Assembly: GCF_014207705.1 (NCBI RefSeq)
Contig: NZ_JACHIU010000001.1
Coordinates: 5,696,501 to 5,760,500, forward strand
Direction of reading: 5' to 3'
From: Sphaerisporangium rubeum
GTDB lineage: Bacteria; Actinomycetota; Actinomycetes; Streptosporangiales; Streptosporangiaceae
Length of the DNA stretch: 64,000 nucleotides
The translations under genes were made by a program, and so were the position numbers. Below the pieces are notes generated by a model, which ran no database searches, was not told where the DNA came from, and saw only the letters and a list, made by a program, of their open reading frames with translations. Positions 1-8,497 of this stretch are shown here, piece by piece; the first letter of the stretch is position 1; every line of letters starts with the position of its first letter.

Positions 1-21
1 GTTCTCCAGGATCGCCGTCAC
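1..21 (-). CDS. Start of second ABC permease (partial)
   Basis: Only the first seven codons are inside the window, reading GTG then Thr-Ala-Ile-Leu-Glu-Asn. A strong ribosome-binding sequence, GGAAAGGAGG, lies just upstream of the GTG (complement of 26-35). It follows the permease at 44-1075 by 22 bases on the same strand. In peptide/nickel importer operons the order binding protein, DppB-type permease, DppC-type permease is standard, so a DppC-type permease is the likely product. That identity is inferred from position only; the start itself is well supported. Confidence 0.6.
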
Positions 22-43
22 GGCGCCTCCTTTCCACGGGGGC

Positions 44-1075
44 TCACGCCGCCGTCCTCACCCTGGGGTCGATCACGGCGTACAGCAGGTCGGCCGCGAT
101 GTTCGCCACGATGATCGCCACGGTGGTGATCAGGAACGTGCCTCCCATGAGCGCGTAGTCGCGCGCGCCGATGCTGTTGACGAGCAGCAGCCCGAGGCCC
201 GGGTAGTTGAAGATGCGCTCGATGAAGATCGCGCCGCCGAACAGCATGCCGAGCGACAACGCGAGGATGGTGAACAGCGGCAGGATCGCGTTGCGCGCCA
301 CGTACCGGAACAGCACGCCGCGCGACAGGCCGCGCAGCTCCGCCGCGAGGATGAAGTCGTCGCCGAGCACGGTCGCCACGCTGGACTTCATGGCGAGGAC
401 CCAGCCGCCGTAGCTGGCGAGCGCGTACGTCAGCACCGGCAGCGTGGCGTGCTGCACCAGCGAGGCCAGGTACGGCCCGTTGAACCCGGGGACGAACTCG
501 ACGTCCACCGGCCCGCCGGCCGGCAGGATCGGCCACAACGTGGTGAAGATCGCCAGCATGAGCAGGCCGATGACGTACTGCGGCACGCCGTGCAGCAGGG
601 AACCCGAGATGGACAGCAGGTCGCCGAGCTTGCCGGACCGCTTGATGCCGGCGTAGACGCCGAACGTCACGCCGAGCAGGAAGCTGAGCAGCGTGCCGCC
701 GAGCACCGGCAGGATCGTCCACTTGGCGGCGGCCCCGATGAGCGTGGTGACCTCGGTACCCGGTGTGCTGAGCGACTGGCCGAAGTCGCCGCGCAGCAGC
801 GCGCCGAGGTACTGCGTGTACTGCTCCCACAACGTGCCTTTCGGCAGGAAGCCGTACAACGCGGCGGTGGCCCGCTCGGCCGCGTCCGGTGACATGCCGC
901 GCTCGATCAGTTTCTCGTACTGGCCGCGCACGGGGTCGCCGGGGATGCTGCGGATGATCACGAAGCTGATCGTGGTGACGACCCAGATCATGGCGAGCGC
1001 GCGGGCCAGGTGGCCCATGACGCGTCGCGTGACGGCGTTCGCCCGGAGCCGGCCCCGGGGCGGAGGTGTCTTCAT
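44..1075 (-). CDS. ABC transporter permease, DppB/OppB type
   Basis: Inner-membrane permease of a dipeptide/oligopeptide/nickel-class importer, 343 residues. It has an N-terminal membrane segment followed by the family's periplasmic stretch (SIPGDPVRG), then several further membrane segments. The cytoplasmic EAA loop that docks the ATPase is visible as AAELRGLSRGVLFRYVARNA, and the C-terminal family signature is FNYPGLGLLLVNSI. The ATG lies 3 bases past the stop of the binding-protein gene, so the two are co-transcribed and probably translationally coupled. The substrate cannot be read from the permease. The ATPase genes must lie beyond the left edge. Confidence 0.93.
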   Translation of the reverse strand: MKTPPPRGRLRANAVTRRVMGHLARALAMIWVVTTISFVIIRSIPGDPVRGQYEKLIERGMSPDAAERATAALYGFLPKGTLWEQYTQYLGALLRGDFGQSLSTPGTEVTTLIGAAAKWTILPVLGGTLLSFLLGVTFGVYAGIKRSGKLGDLLSISGSLLHGVPQYVIGLLMLAIFTTLWPILPAGGPVDVEFVPGFNGPYLASLVQHATLPVLTYALASYGGWVLAMKSSVATVLGDDFILAAELRGLSRGVLFRYVARNAILPLFTILALSLGMLFGGAIFIERIFNYPGLGLLLVNSIGARDYALMGGTFLITTVAIIVANIAADLLYAVIDPRVRTAA

Positions 1076-1078
1076 GCG

Positions 1079-2866
1079 CTACTTCTTCTTGATCATGCCG
1101 AGCTGCATCCACACGCCGGCAGGCAGGCGGAGCGCCTCACTGCCCGGCGGCGGCCAGCCGGTGTAGCGGGTGGTGTTGACGAACTGCGTGTTGACGTAGT
1201 CGTAGATCTGGATCACCGGAAGCTGCTCGTTGGTGAACTTCGCCAGGTCGCCGACGATGCGCTTCTGCTCCTCGGGGGTGGCGAGGTTGAGCCGGTTGGT
1301 CAGCTCGCCGGGGTTCACCCCGCCGGCCGTCTCCGGTCCCCCCATCCAGTTTCCCTGCGTGCCGGCCGGCACGTGCGTGAGGCGGCCGGCGAGCAGCTGC
1401 CAGCCGTTGGCCGAGCCGTAGAGCCGCTGGAAGATGTTGTACGGCGACGGGCCGAGGCCCATCAGCCAGAAGCCGACGTCGTACTTGCCGGCGGCGAGCT
1501 CGTCGAGGTACAGGATGTAGTCGGCCGAGGTGACCACCGAGGCGCGCACGCCGTGGTCGCCGAGCTGGCTGGCGACCGACTTGGCGGCGGCCACCCAGTC
1601 GGAGAACGACGCCGGCACGTTGATGCGCACCGTCCACGGCGAGCCGTCCGGCATGGCCCAGAACCCCCCCTGCTTGACCATGCCGGCGGCCTTCAGCTCG
1701 CGGTCGGCCGCGGCGGGGTCGACCTTGTAGGGGTCGAGCGTGGCGAGGCCGTCGCCGAGCCACGCCTTGGCGGCGCTGGCGTGGATGCCGGAGGTGGTGA
1801 CGGCGGGTGTGCCGGCCTCCGGGGACGCGACCTTGGTGACCTGGCCGCGGTCGATGAGGTAGGCGAGCGCGCGGCGTACGTGCAGGTTGTCGTACGGCTT
1901 GTGCGACTGGTTGAACGCCAGCGCCGCCGCCACCGGGGAATAGCCCTTGCGCACCTCGTTGCCGGGGGTGCGCTCGATGCGGTGCATCACGGCGGCCGGC
2001 ACGGCGGTGAACGGCGCGCTGTCGAGCTTGCCGGAGACGAGGTAGTTCCAGATCTGCTCGTTGCCGGTGTAGTTGAGGACCTTCACCTTGCTCGGCGCGA
2101 TGCGGTCCGCGTCGTAGAAGTAGGGGTTCTTGGTGAGCAGCGCGGCACCGGGGTTGACGCGTTCCAGCACGAACGGCCCGGCGGAGACGTCCTTGGCCGG
2201 CGCGAACGCGATGACGCGCTGGCCGAGGCCGGTGATGGCGGCCTTGGCCTGCTCGGCGGCGGGGCCGGTGCCTCTGGCGGCCGTGAGCGTCTGCCAGAAA
2301 TCGGACGGCAGCAGGTGGCCGAACACGTGGGCCGGGACGACGATGGTGGACAGCACGTTGCGCAGGAACGCGTTGCTGCGGTTGGACCCTTGCGTGACCT
2401 TGATGGTCTTGCCGTCCACGACGGTGATGTCGGCCGCCGCGCCGGCGGCCCCGGCGTTCACGGTGTACGCGCTGCCGCCTTGGGTGTAGGCGAGCCCGAC
2501 GGACACCCGGACGTCCTCGCTGGTCACCGGCTTGCCGTCCGACCAGCGTGCGTCCGGCTGCAGGTGGATGACCACCTCCCCCTGGCCCGGCGTGACCGTC
2601 CAGCTCTCGGCGATGCCGGGGTAGAACTGGTCGGCGTCGAGCAGGCTGTTCTTCGGCCAGGCCAGCGACATGGCGTCGTAGCCCGCGAAGGTGCTGCCCT
2701 GCGGGTTGAACGGATTGATCGGCGCGGTCGCGTCGATCTGCTTCGATCCGTCGATGGTGGTGTAGATGCCGCCAGGACCGGCGGCGCCGTTTTCCGTGGC
2801 GCCACATGCCGCGGTGGCCGTGGCGAGCGCGGCGAAGGCCGCGACCGCTGCGAGTCGTCGCTTCAA
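1079..2866 (-). CDS. ABC transporter substrate-binding lipoprotein, SBP family 5
   Basis: Extracellular solute-binding lipoprotein that captures peptides or related solutes for the downstream permeases. I choose the TTG at 2866 because GGAG sits 6 bases upstream and the protein then begins with a clean lipoprotein signal: KRR, a hydrophobic core and lipobox ATAAC with Cys21. An ATG 11 codons further upstream (2899) is the alternative. At 595 residues it is the usual size for family-5 binding proteins. Family features include HLQPDARWSDGKPVTSEDV and a long DppA-like C-terminal lobe. First gene of the importer operon. Confidence 0.92.
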   Translation of the reverse strand: MKRRLAAVAAFAALATATAACGATENGAAGPGGIYTTIDGSKQIDATAPINPFNPQGSTFAGYDAMSLAWPKNSLLDADQFYPGIAESWTVTPGQGEVVIHLQPDARWSDGKPVTSEDVRVSVGLAYTQGGSAYTVNAGAAGAAADITVVDGKTIKVTQGSNRSNAFLRNVLSTIVVPAHVFGHLLPSDFWQTLTAARGTGPAAEQAKAAITGLGQRVIAFAPAKDVSAGPFVLERVNPGAALLTKNPYFYDADRIAPSKVKVLNYTGNEQIWNYLVSGKLDSAPFTAVPAAVMHRIERTPGNEVRKGYSPVAAALAFNQSHKPYDNLHVRRALAYLIDRGQVTKVASPEAGTPAVTTSGIHASAAKAWLGDGLATLDPYKVDPAAADRELKAAGMVKQGGFWAMPDGSPWTVRINVPASFSDWVAAAKSVASQLGDHGVRASVVTSADYILYLDELAAGKYDVGFWLMGLGPSPYNIFQRLYGSANGWQLLAGRLTHVPAGTQGNWMGGPETAGGVNPGELTNRLNLATPEEQKRIVGDLAKFTNEQLPVIQIYDYVNTQFVNTTRYTGWPPPGSEALRLPAGVWMQLGMIKKK

Positions 2867-3013
2867 AGTGTGCTCCAGGTCCCCGATTGCCGAGACCATA
2901 CGGGCGCCAGGGTGGACCGGTCAAATCTTTTCTCTATGCCATCCTAGCATGAAGCTTTTTTACCTACCCCTGTTCACCTGCACAAACGCACCTGCGAGGA
3001 CCCCAAGACACGG

Positions 3014-3045
3014 CGAAGGACCCCGGCGGTGGCCGGGGTCCTTCG
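3014..3045 (-). terminator. Terminator downstream of lysS
   Basis: Perfect 13-bp inverted repeat (CGAAGGACCCCGG and its complement) with a 6-base loop, 41 bases past the lysS stop. No clear U-tract follows, as is usual in high-GC actinomycetes. The AT-rich stretch at about 2930-2990 separates it from the binding-protein gene and probably carries that operon's promoter; I could not assign a convincing -35/-10 pair there. Confidence 0.75.
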
Positions 3046-3086
3046 TGGAGGGGAACACGCCGTGTCAGGTCACGGCAGCGGCGGGC

Positions 3087-4823
3087 TCAGCCCCCGAGAA
3101 GCCCGCGGACGCGGGACGCGCCGGCCGCGAGGAGCAGCGTGGGAAGGCGGGGGCCGGTGTCGCGGCCGACGAGCAGGGTGTACAGCAGTGCGAAGAACTC
3201 ACGCTGCGCCACCTTGAGCTCGGGGGTCGGCTTGGCGTCGGGGCTGAGGCCCGCCTGGACCTTCGGCACGCCGTACACCAGCGTGGTCAGGCCCTCAAGG
3301 GACCAGTGGTCGTCCAGGCCGTCGAGCAGCAGGCGCAGCGACTCGCGGTCGCGCTCGCCGAGCGAGGCGAGCAGCTCGGCGTGCGGCTCGTCGCGCACGC
3401 GGGTGCGCTGCTCGGCCGGGACCTGGGTGGTGATCCAGTGCGCCGCGCGGTCCAGCCGGGGCCGGGCCTCGTCGAGGGACGTGATCGGGTCGGCCGGGTC
3501 GAGCTCGCGCAGGATGCGCAGGGTCTGCGCCGGGTCGCCGGTGGTGACGTCCACGATGGAGGCCAGCGTGCGGTACGGCAGGGGACGCGGGGTGACCGGC
3601 AGCGGGCCGGCGGCGGTGGAGGACGCACGGGTGTGCGCCGCGACGTCCGCCGGCTGGGCCACACCCTCGGCGACCTTGCGGCCGAGGGTGTCCCACTCGT
3701 CGTACATGCGCTGGATCTCCTGGTCGAAGGCGACCTTGAACGACTGGTTGGGCCTGCGGCGCGCGTACAGCCAGCGCAGCAGCGGCGCCTCCATGATCTG
3801 CAGCGCGTCGGCGGCGGTCGGCACGGCCCCCTTGGAACTGCTCATCTTGGCCATGCCGCTGATGCCGACGAACGCGTACATGGGGCCGATCGGCTGCTCG
3901 CCGCCGAAGATCTCGCGCACGATCTGGCCGCCGACCACCCAGGAGGACCCCGACGAGTGGTGGTCGACGCCGGACGGCTCGAACACCACACCCTCGTAGG
4001 CCCAGCGCATCGGCCAGTCGACCTTCCACACCAGCTTGCCGCGATTGTGCTCCGACAGCAGCACGGTCTCCGAATGACCGCAGGGACAGGTGTAGGACAG
4101 CGCGGTGGTCGCGTCGTCGTACCCGGTGACCGTGGTCAGGTCGCGCTCGCAGACCGAGCAGTACGGCTTGTACGGGAAGTACCCCGCCGCGGCGGTGCCG
4201 TCGTCCTCGCTCGCGGCCCCCGAGCCCTCGGCGGCCTCGGCCGCCGCCGCGGCGTCCGCCTCGTCCATCGGGCCCTGCTTGGCGGGCTTGGCGAGCTTCT
4301 CAGGGGCCGGCTTGTCCTTGGTGCGGTAGCGCGCAAGGATCTCGTCGATGCGGGCCCGCTCGCGCATGGCCAGCAGGATCTGCTCGCGGTAGACGCCTGA
4401 GGTGTACTGCTCGGTCTGGCTGATGCCGCGCACCTCGATGCCCATCTCACGCATCGCGGCGATCATCGGCGCCTTGAAGTGCTCGGCCCAGTTGGGGTAC
4501 TCGCTCCCCGGCGGGGCCGGCACCGACGTCAGCGGCTTGCCGATGTGCTCCGACCACGAGGAGTCGACGCCGGCGGGGACCTTGCGGAACCGGTCGTAGT
4601 CGTCCCACGACACGATGTGGACGACGTCGTGACCCCGGCGCCTGATCTCGTCGGCCACCAGGTGCGGCGTCATGACCTCGCGGAGGTTGCCGAGATGCAC
4701 GGGACCCGACGGGCTGAGCCCCGACGCGCAGACGATCGTTTTGCCAGGCGCGCGACGCTCCGCCTCGGCGATGACCTCGTCCGCGAATCGTGAGACCCAG
4801 TCGGCCTCAGCACTCATAGCCAC
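3087..4823 (-). CDS. lysS: Lysyl-tRNA synthetase, class I
   Basis: Charges tRNA-Lys in the cytoplasm. This is the class I (Rossmann) enzyme: HIGH-type motif HLGN at residues 43-46 and KMSSS at 326-330. Two Cys pairs (CxxC at 222-225, CxC at 246-248) look like a zinc knuckle. An Ala/Glu-rich insertion at about 185-212 is low complexity. GTG at 4823 is chosen because AAGGAA sits 6 bases upstream; an ATG two codons later is the alternative. At 578 residues it matches actinobacterial LysK/LysS. Most bacteria use class II LysRS; class I is common in this phylum. It lies 83 bases downstream of zur. Confidence 0.96.
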   Translation of the reverse strand: MAMSAEADWVSRFADEVIAEAERRAPGKTIVCASGLSPSGPVHLGNLREVMTPHLVADEIRRRGHDVVHIVSWDDYDRFRKVPAGVDSSWSEHIGKPLTSVPAPPGSEYPNWAEHFKAPMIAAMREMGIEVRGISQTEQYTSGVYREQILLAMRERARIDEILARYRTKDKPAPEKLAKPAKQGPMDEADAAAAAEAAEGSGAASEDDGTAAAGYFPYKPYCSVCERDLTTVTGYDDATTALSYTCPCGHSETVLLSEHNRGKLVWKVDWPMRWAYEGVVFEPSGVDHHSSGSSWVVGGQIVREIFGGEQPIGPMYAFVGISGMAKMSSSKGAVPTAADALQIMEAPLLRWLYARRRPNQSFKVAFDQEIQRMYDEWDTLGRKVAEGVAQPADVAAHTRASSTAAGPLPVTPRPLPYRTLASIVDVTTGDPAQTLRILRELDPADPITSLDEARPRLDRAAHWITTQVPAEQRTRVRDEPHAELLASLGERDRESLRLLLDGLDDHWSLEGLTTLVYGVPKVQAGLSPDAKPTPELKVAQREFFALLYTLLVGRDTGPRLPTLLLAAGASRVRGLLGG

Positions 4824-4906
4824 GATCGGTTCCTTCCTCGGAAAGCTGACCCTGCCTATTGTCCCGGACCCGCCGGGGTGGCGAGTCCCACCTGTGGACG
4901 GCGGGT

Positions 4907-5329
4907 CTAGGCGCAGTCGGGACAGCGGCCGAAGATCTCGACGGTGTGGTCGACGTCCACGAACCCCGCCTCGGCCGCGACCCGCTCGGCCCAGCGCTCC
5001 ACGGCGGTGCCCTCGACCTCGACGCTGCGGCCACAGGCGCGGCACGTGACGTGGTGGTGGTGGCCGCCGGTGTTGCAGCGGCGGTACAGCGTCTCGCCGT
5101 TCTCGTCGCGTATCGCGTCCACCGTGTCCCCCTGGCTGAGGACCTGCAGGTGGCGGTACACCGTGGTGAGGCCGACACGCTCGCCCCTGCGGCGCAGCTC
5201 GGCGTGGATGTCCTGCGCGCTGTGGAAACCGGTGAGGTTGCCGAGGACGGACACGAGCGCCTCGGCCTGCCGGGTGCCGCGCACCCGTGTGCCCCGAGCG
5301 GGGGATGACTGAGGTGATGGCGTGGTCAT
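4907..5329 (-). CDS. zur: Fur-family zinc uptake regulator Zur
   Basis: Zinc-sensing repressor of zinc-uptake genes. The sequence has an N-terminal winged helix (GFHSAQDIHAELRRRG, VGLTTVYRHLQVL), the metal-rich hinge GGHHHHVTCRACG and a C-terminal CPDC; the two CxxC pairs form the structural zinc site. HTVEIFGRCPDC is characteristic of actinobacterial Zur rather than Fur or PerR. I chose ATG 5329; a GTG at 5344 gives five extra residues, and neither has a strong ribosome-binding site. No zinc transporter is adjacent, so its targets are elsewhere. Zur rather than another Fur paralogue is a family-level judgement. Confidence 0.88.
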   Translation of the reverse strand: MTTPSPQSSPARGTRVRGTRQAEALVSVLGNLTGFHSAQDIHAELRRRGERVGLTTVYRHLQVLSQGDTVDAIRDENGETLYRRCNTGGHHHHVTCRACGRSVEVEGTAVERWAERVAAEAGFVDVDHTVEIFGRCPDCA

Positions 5330-5370
5330 GCTGAGCGTCGTCACCCGCCTTCGCTACGCGGCCCTGCGTG

Positions 5371-5410
5371 CCTGACGCGGCGAGGGCGCGCGCGTCCCCC
5401 CGGCGTCAGG
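5371..5410 (-). terminator. Possible terminator after asnB
   Basis: Eight-bp inverted repeat (CCTGACGC at 5371-5378 and GCGTCAGG at 5403-5410) enclosing a GC-rich loop, between the asnB stop and the zur start. The long loop makes this weaker than the other hairpins in the window. Confidence 0.35.
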
Positions 5411-5463
5411 AAGAACACTACCAAGCACCCCGATCTCTCCCGGGTCCTCCGCCGGCGGCGCGG

Positions 5464-7323
5464 TCAGACGGCGACCCGGACCCCGTCGCGGCCGGCCCAC
5501 ATGGCGAACTGGAGGAACCCCTCCAGCGCGGGCCGCACGTCGTCGGTGACCGAGGGGTCCTGCGGACGGTTGAGCAGCGCGCGCACCTTGGCGAGGTCGA
5601 TCACCCCGCCGGGGACATGGCCCCGGTCCACCAGGCCGGCGGCTTCCTCGCGCAGGGCCTTCTCGTAGCCGGGGTCCTGGATGGCCGGGTAGGGGCTCTT
5701 GCGGCGGTCGAGGATCGCGGCGGGGAGCACGTCGCGCGCGGCGGCCCGCAGCAGGCTCTTCTCCCTGCCGTCGAAGGTCTTCATGGCCCAGGGTGCGTTG
5801 AAGACGTACTCGACCAGGCGGTGATCGCAGAACGGCACGCGGACCTCCAGGCCGCCGGCCATGCTCATCCGGTCCTTGCGATCCAGCAGGACCTGCACGA
5901 ACCGGGTCAGATGCAGGTGGCTGATCTCCCGCATCCGCGCCTCGAGGCCGGTCTCGCCGGGGATGCGCGGCACCTCGTCGAGGGCCTGCCGGTAGCAGCG
6001 GGCCCGGTACGCCGGCAGGTCCAGCTCGGCGCGTACGTCGTCGCGCAGCACCTCCTCGAGCGCGGTGAAGCGCGGCGCCGCGGCCCCCGCCAGCCACGGG
6101 AAGGTGTCCGCGCCGACGGACTCAGGGTCGTGGAACCAGCGGTACCCGCCGAACACCTCGTCGGCCGACTCGCCGGACAGCGCGACCGTCGACTGGCGCC
6201 GTATCGCCTGGAACAGCAGGTAGAGCGAGGTGTCCAGGTCGCCGATGCCGATCGGCAGGTCCCTGGCCCGCAGCACCGCCGCCCGCACCGCGGGGCTCAT
6301 CAGGTCGGCCGAGTCGAGCACGATGTCGTGGTGCTCGACGCCGAGCGGCGCGAGGTAGGCGGCCAGGTCGTGCACGAACGGCGCGTCGGGGGTGTCACGC
6401 ATGTCGTCGGGGCTGAAGTGCTCGGTGTACCCGGCGAAGTCCACCGAGAACGACCGCAGCGCGCCGCCGTTCCCCTCCTCGCGCAGCGCGTGCGCCGCGA
6501 GCGCGGTCACGGAGCTGGAGTCCAGGCCGCCGGACAGCAGGGAGCACAGCGGCACGTCGGAGATGAGCTGGCGCCGCACGATGTCGTCCAGCAGCTCACG
6601 CACGGTGCGTACGGTGGTGTCCAGGTCGTCGGGATGCTCACGCGCCTCCAGCCGCCAGTACCGGTCCCGCGCGATCCCGTCCCTGCCGACGCGCACCACA
6701 CCGCCGGGCCGCACCTCGTACATGCCGCGGTAGACCGCGCACTCCGGCGTCTTGACGAACCCCATGAGCTCGCGCAGCCCCTCGGCGTCCACGACGGCCT
6801 CGGCGGCCGGGTTGGCGAGGATGGCCTTGGGCTCGGAGCCGAACAGCACGCCGCAGGGGGTCGGGTAGTAGTAGAGGGGCTTGATCCCCATGCGGTCGCG
6901 CACCAGCAGCAGTTCCTCGCTCACGGTGTCCCAGATGCCGAAGGCGTACATGCCGTTGAGCCGGGACCCGAGGTCGGAGCCCCATTCGAGGTAGGCGCGC
7001 AGCACCACCTCGGTGTCGCTGCGCGTGCGGAACGCGTGACCGCGAGCGGCGAGTTCCTCGCGCAGCTCACGGTAGTTGTAGACCTCGCCGCTGTAGGTGA
7101 GCACGGCGGTCGTGGCGCCGTCCTCCTCGGCGGTCATCGGCTGGCGGCCGCCTTCGATGTCGATGATCGCCAGTCGCCGGTGTCCCACCGCGCCGTGCGG
7201 GGAGATCCACATCCCCTCGTCGTCGGGTCCCCGGCAGGCCATGGTGGCGGTCATCGCCGCCAGCACGTCCCGCGATTCCTGTAGATCTCCGGAGAAATCC
7301 ACCCAGCCACAGATTCCGCACAT
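5464..7323 (-). CDS. asnB: Asparagine synthase (glutamine-hydrolysing)
   Basis: Converts aspartate, glutamine and ATP to asparagine. The protein begins MCGICGWVDF, so Cys2 becomes the N-terminal nucleophile of the class II glutaminase domain after Met removal. This fixes the start at 7323 and excludes the upstream in-frame codons. The C-terminal synthetase domain has the PP-loop SLLSGGLDSSS, and GESADEVFGGYRWF is the downstream family motif. At 619 residues it is typical of actinobacterial AsnB. It stands upstream of zur on the same strand with a possible terminator between. Some paralogues act in secondary metabolism, but no biosynthetic cluster is nearby, so a housekeeping role is likely. 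Confidence 0.94.
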   Translation of the reverse strand: MCGICGWVDFSGDLQESRDVLAAMTATMACRGPDDEGMWISPHGAVGHRRLAIIDIEGGRQPMTAEEDGATTAVLTYSGEVYNYRELREELAARGHAFRTRSDTEVVLRAYLEWGSDLGSRLNGMYAFGIWDTVSEELLLVRDRMGIKPLYYYPTPCGVLFGSEPKAILANPAAEAVVDAEGLRELMGFVKTPECAVYRGMYEVRPGGVVRVGRDGIARDRYWRLEAREHPDDLDTTVRTVRELLDDIVRRQLISDVPLCSLLSGGLDSSSVTALAAHALREEGNGGALRSFSVDFAGYTEHFSPDDMRDTPDAPFVHDLAAYLAPLGVEHHDIVLDSADLMSPAVRAAVLRARDLPIGIGDLDTSLYLLFQAIRRQSTVALSGESADEVFGGYRWFHDPESVGADTFPWLAGAAAPRFTALEEVLRDDVRAELDLPAYRARCYRQALDEVPRIPGETGLEARMREISHLHLTRFVQVLLDRKDRMSMAGGLEVRVPFCDHRLVEYVFNAPWAMKTFDGREKSLLRAAARDVLPAAILDRRKSPYPAIQDPGYEKALREEAAGLVDRGHVPGGVIDLAKVRALLNRPQDPSVTDDVRPALEGFLQFAMWAGRDGVRVAV

Positions 7324-7464
7324 CTTCGAAGGCCCCACGTCTCCCCGGCGGCACATTCGCCGTTCTGCCTGGTCGGACTCCTTCCAGACTGCGCCTCTCC
7401 CCGGCGGGCCCCGACGGCGGCCCCCGTTTTCGCGGCGGCCCGCGCGGCGGGTCAAGATGGTCGG

Positions 7465-8094
7465 GTGAACGTTCGCCCGGTCTCCCCCTCTGCCCTGGTG
7501 GACCTCCTCGCCGACCGCATCGCCGGTGCCGGCGGCGGTTCGTGGGTGCGGGCCGCGATCGACGGCGCACCCGCCACCGGGCCGGACGAGCTGGCCGACG
7601 CGCTGGTGGGGCCGCTGCGGCTGCGGGGCCGTGAGGTGCTCAGGGTCTCGGCCGCCGACTTCCTGCGTCCGGCCTCACTGCGGTTCGAGCACGGCCGCAC
7701 CGACCCCGACGCCTACTTCTCCGACCATCTGGACCACGGCGGCCTGCTCCGTGAGGTGCTCGGCCCGCTCGACCCCGGCGGCACGGGGAAGGTCCTGCCG
7801 TCGCTGTGGGACGCCGCCGCCGACCGCGCCACCCGTGCGCCGTACGTCACGCTGCCTCCCGGCGCGGTGCTGCTGCTGTCCGGCACGCTGCTGCTCGGCC
7901 ACTGGCTGCCGTTCGAGGTGACGGCCCACCTGTGGATGTCGCCGGGGGCCCTGGCCCGCCGCACCCCGGCCGGCGAGCGGTGGACGCTGCCGGCCTTCGC
8001 GCGGTACGAAGAGGAGGTCGCGCCGGCGGACACGGCCGATCTGGTGGTCCGGATGGACGATCCACGGCACCCGGCCCTGGTCGTCCGTCCCTGA
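7465..8094 (+). CDS. Uridine kinase-like P-loop protein with degenerate Walker A
   Basis: A 209-residue protein resembling the actinobacterial uridine kinase-like family (VSAADFLRPASLRFEHGRTDPDAYF, then PPGAVLLLSGTLLLG). Active relatives carry an N-terminal Walker A of the form DGxxxxGKT. Here the equivalent stretch is AIDGAPATGPDELAD, without the Lys-Thr/Ser that binds ATP phosphates. It may therefore be catalytically altered or inactive. It starts at GTG 7465 and diverges from asnB across a 141-base gap. A nucleoside-kinase fold is well supported; uridine kinase activity is not. Confidence 0.7.
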   Translation: MNVRPVSPSALVDLLADRIAGAGGGSWVRAAIDGAPATGPDELADALVGPLRLRGREVLRVSAADFLRPASLRFEHGRTDPDAYFSDHLDHGGLLREVLGPLDPGGTGKVLPSLWDAAADRATRAPYVTLPPGAVLLLSGTLLLGHWLPFEVTAHLWMSPGALARRTPAGERWTLPAFARYEEEVAPADTADLVVRMDDPRHPALVVRP

Positions 8095-8497
8095 CTCGGC
8101 CCTTGACTCGTCGCCGCGGCGACGTCCAGTGACCGTTTCGCGAAAATTTCATTGCCGTTTCATCCGATGAATCGGTACAAAACCGCCGATCATGGCTTCT
8201 ACCTGCAGTGGGATCGCTCCCACGACGTTCGTCCATTTAGCCCCCGCACCGCACGGTTTCCTCCGGGGTGAGCGGCGACTTACAGTTTTTCCCGCGTGAG
8301 CGCTTTCGCATTCGCTGGTCGGCAGTCGGCGGCTGTTCGCCCCACGGCGGCGACCGGTTACTTCATGGGTCCCCGGCGACCCCCACACGTGCTTGTCGTT
8401 CAAGCTCGCTTCACGCGTGCCTGACGTGCTGCCGCGATGGACGTGCCCTTGGAGGGCCGCCGAGGACCTCCAGACGTAACCCCTCGAAAGGTACTTG
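8095..8497 (+). promoter_or_regulatory. Intergenic region upstream of the LPMO gene
   Basis: About 400 bases without a convincing gene; the minus-strand frame crossing it runs into the LPMO coding region and is an antisense shadow. It holds three short palindromes: GTCGCCGCGGCGAC (8110-8123), TTTCGCGAAA (8136-8145) and CCGATGAATCGG (8164-8175). It presumably carries the promoter and operators of the LPMO gene. I found no DasR-like (TGGTCTAGACCA) or CebR-like (TGGGAGCGCTCCCA) site. Just before the start, GAAAGG lies 6 bases from the ATG. Confidence 0.45.

Noticed and set aside
1010-2947. Long plus-strand frame antisense to the ABC binding-protein gene
   Set aside because: Arg/His/Gly/Val-rich translation without domains, exactly opposite a recognised lipoprotein gene; a high-GC shadow. 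The same applies to the long frames at 2766-4400, 5368-7284, 9722-11473, 14493-16985, 18997-20343, 20782-23433, 34306-36396, 38099-39751, 45691-47097 and 57860-61039.
8095-8497. c-di-AMP riboswitch or DasR/CebR operator upstream of the LPMO
   Set aside because: The recognisable consensus elements are absent; only short unrelated palindromes are present.
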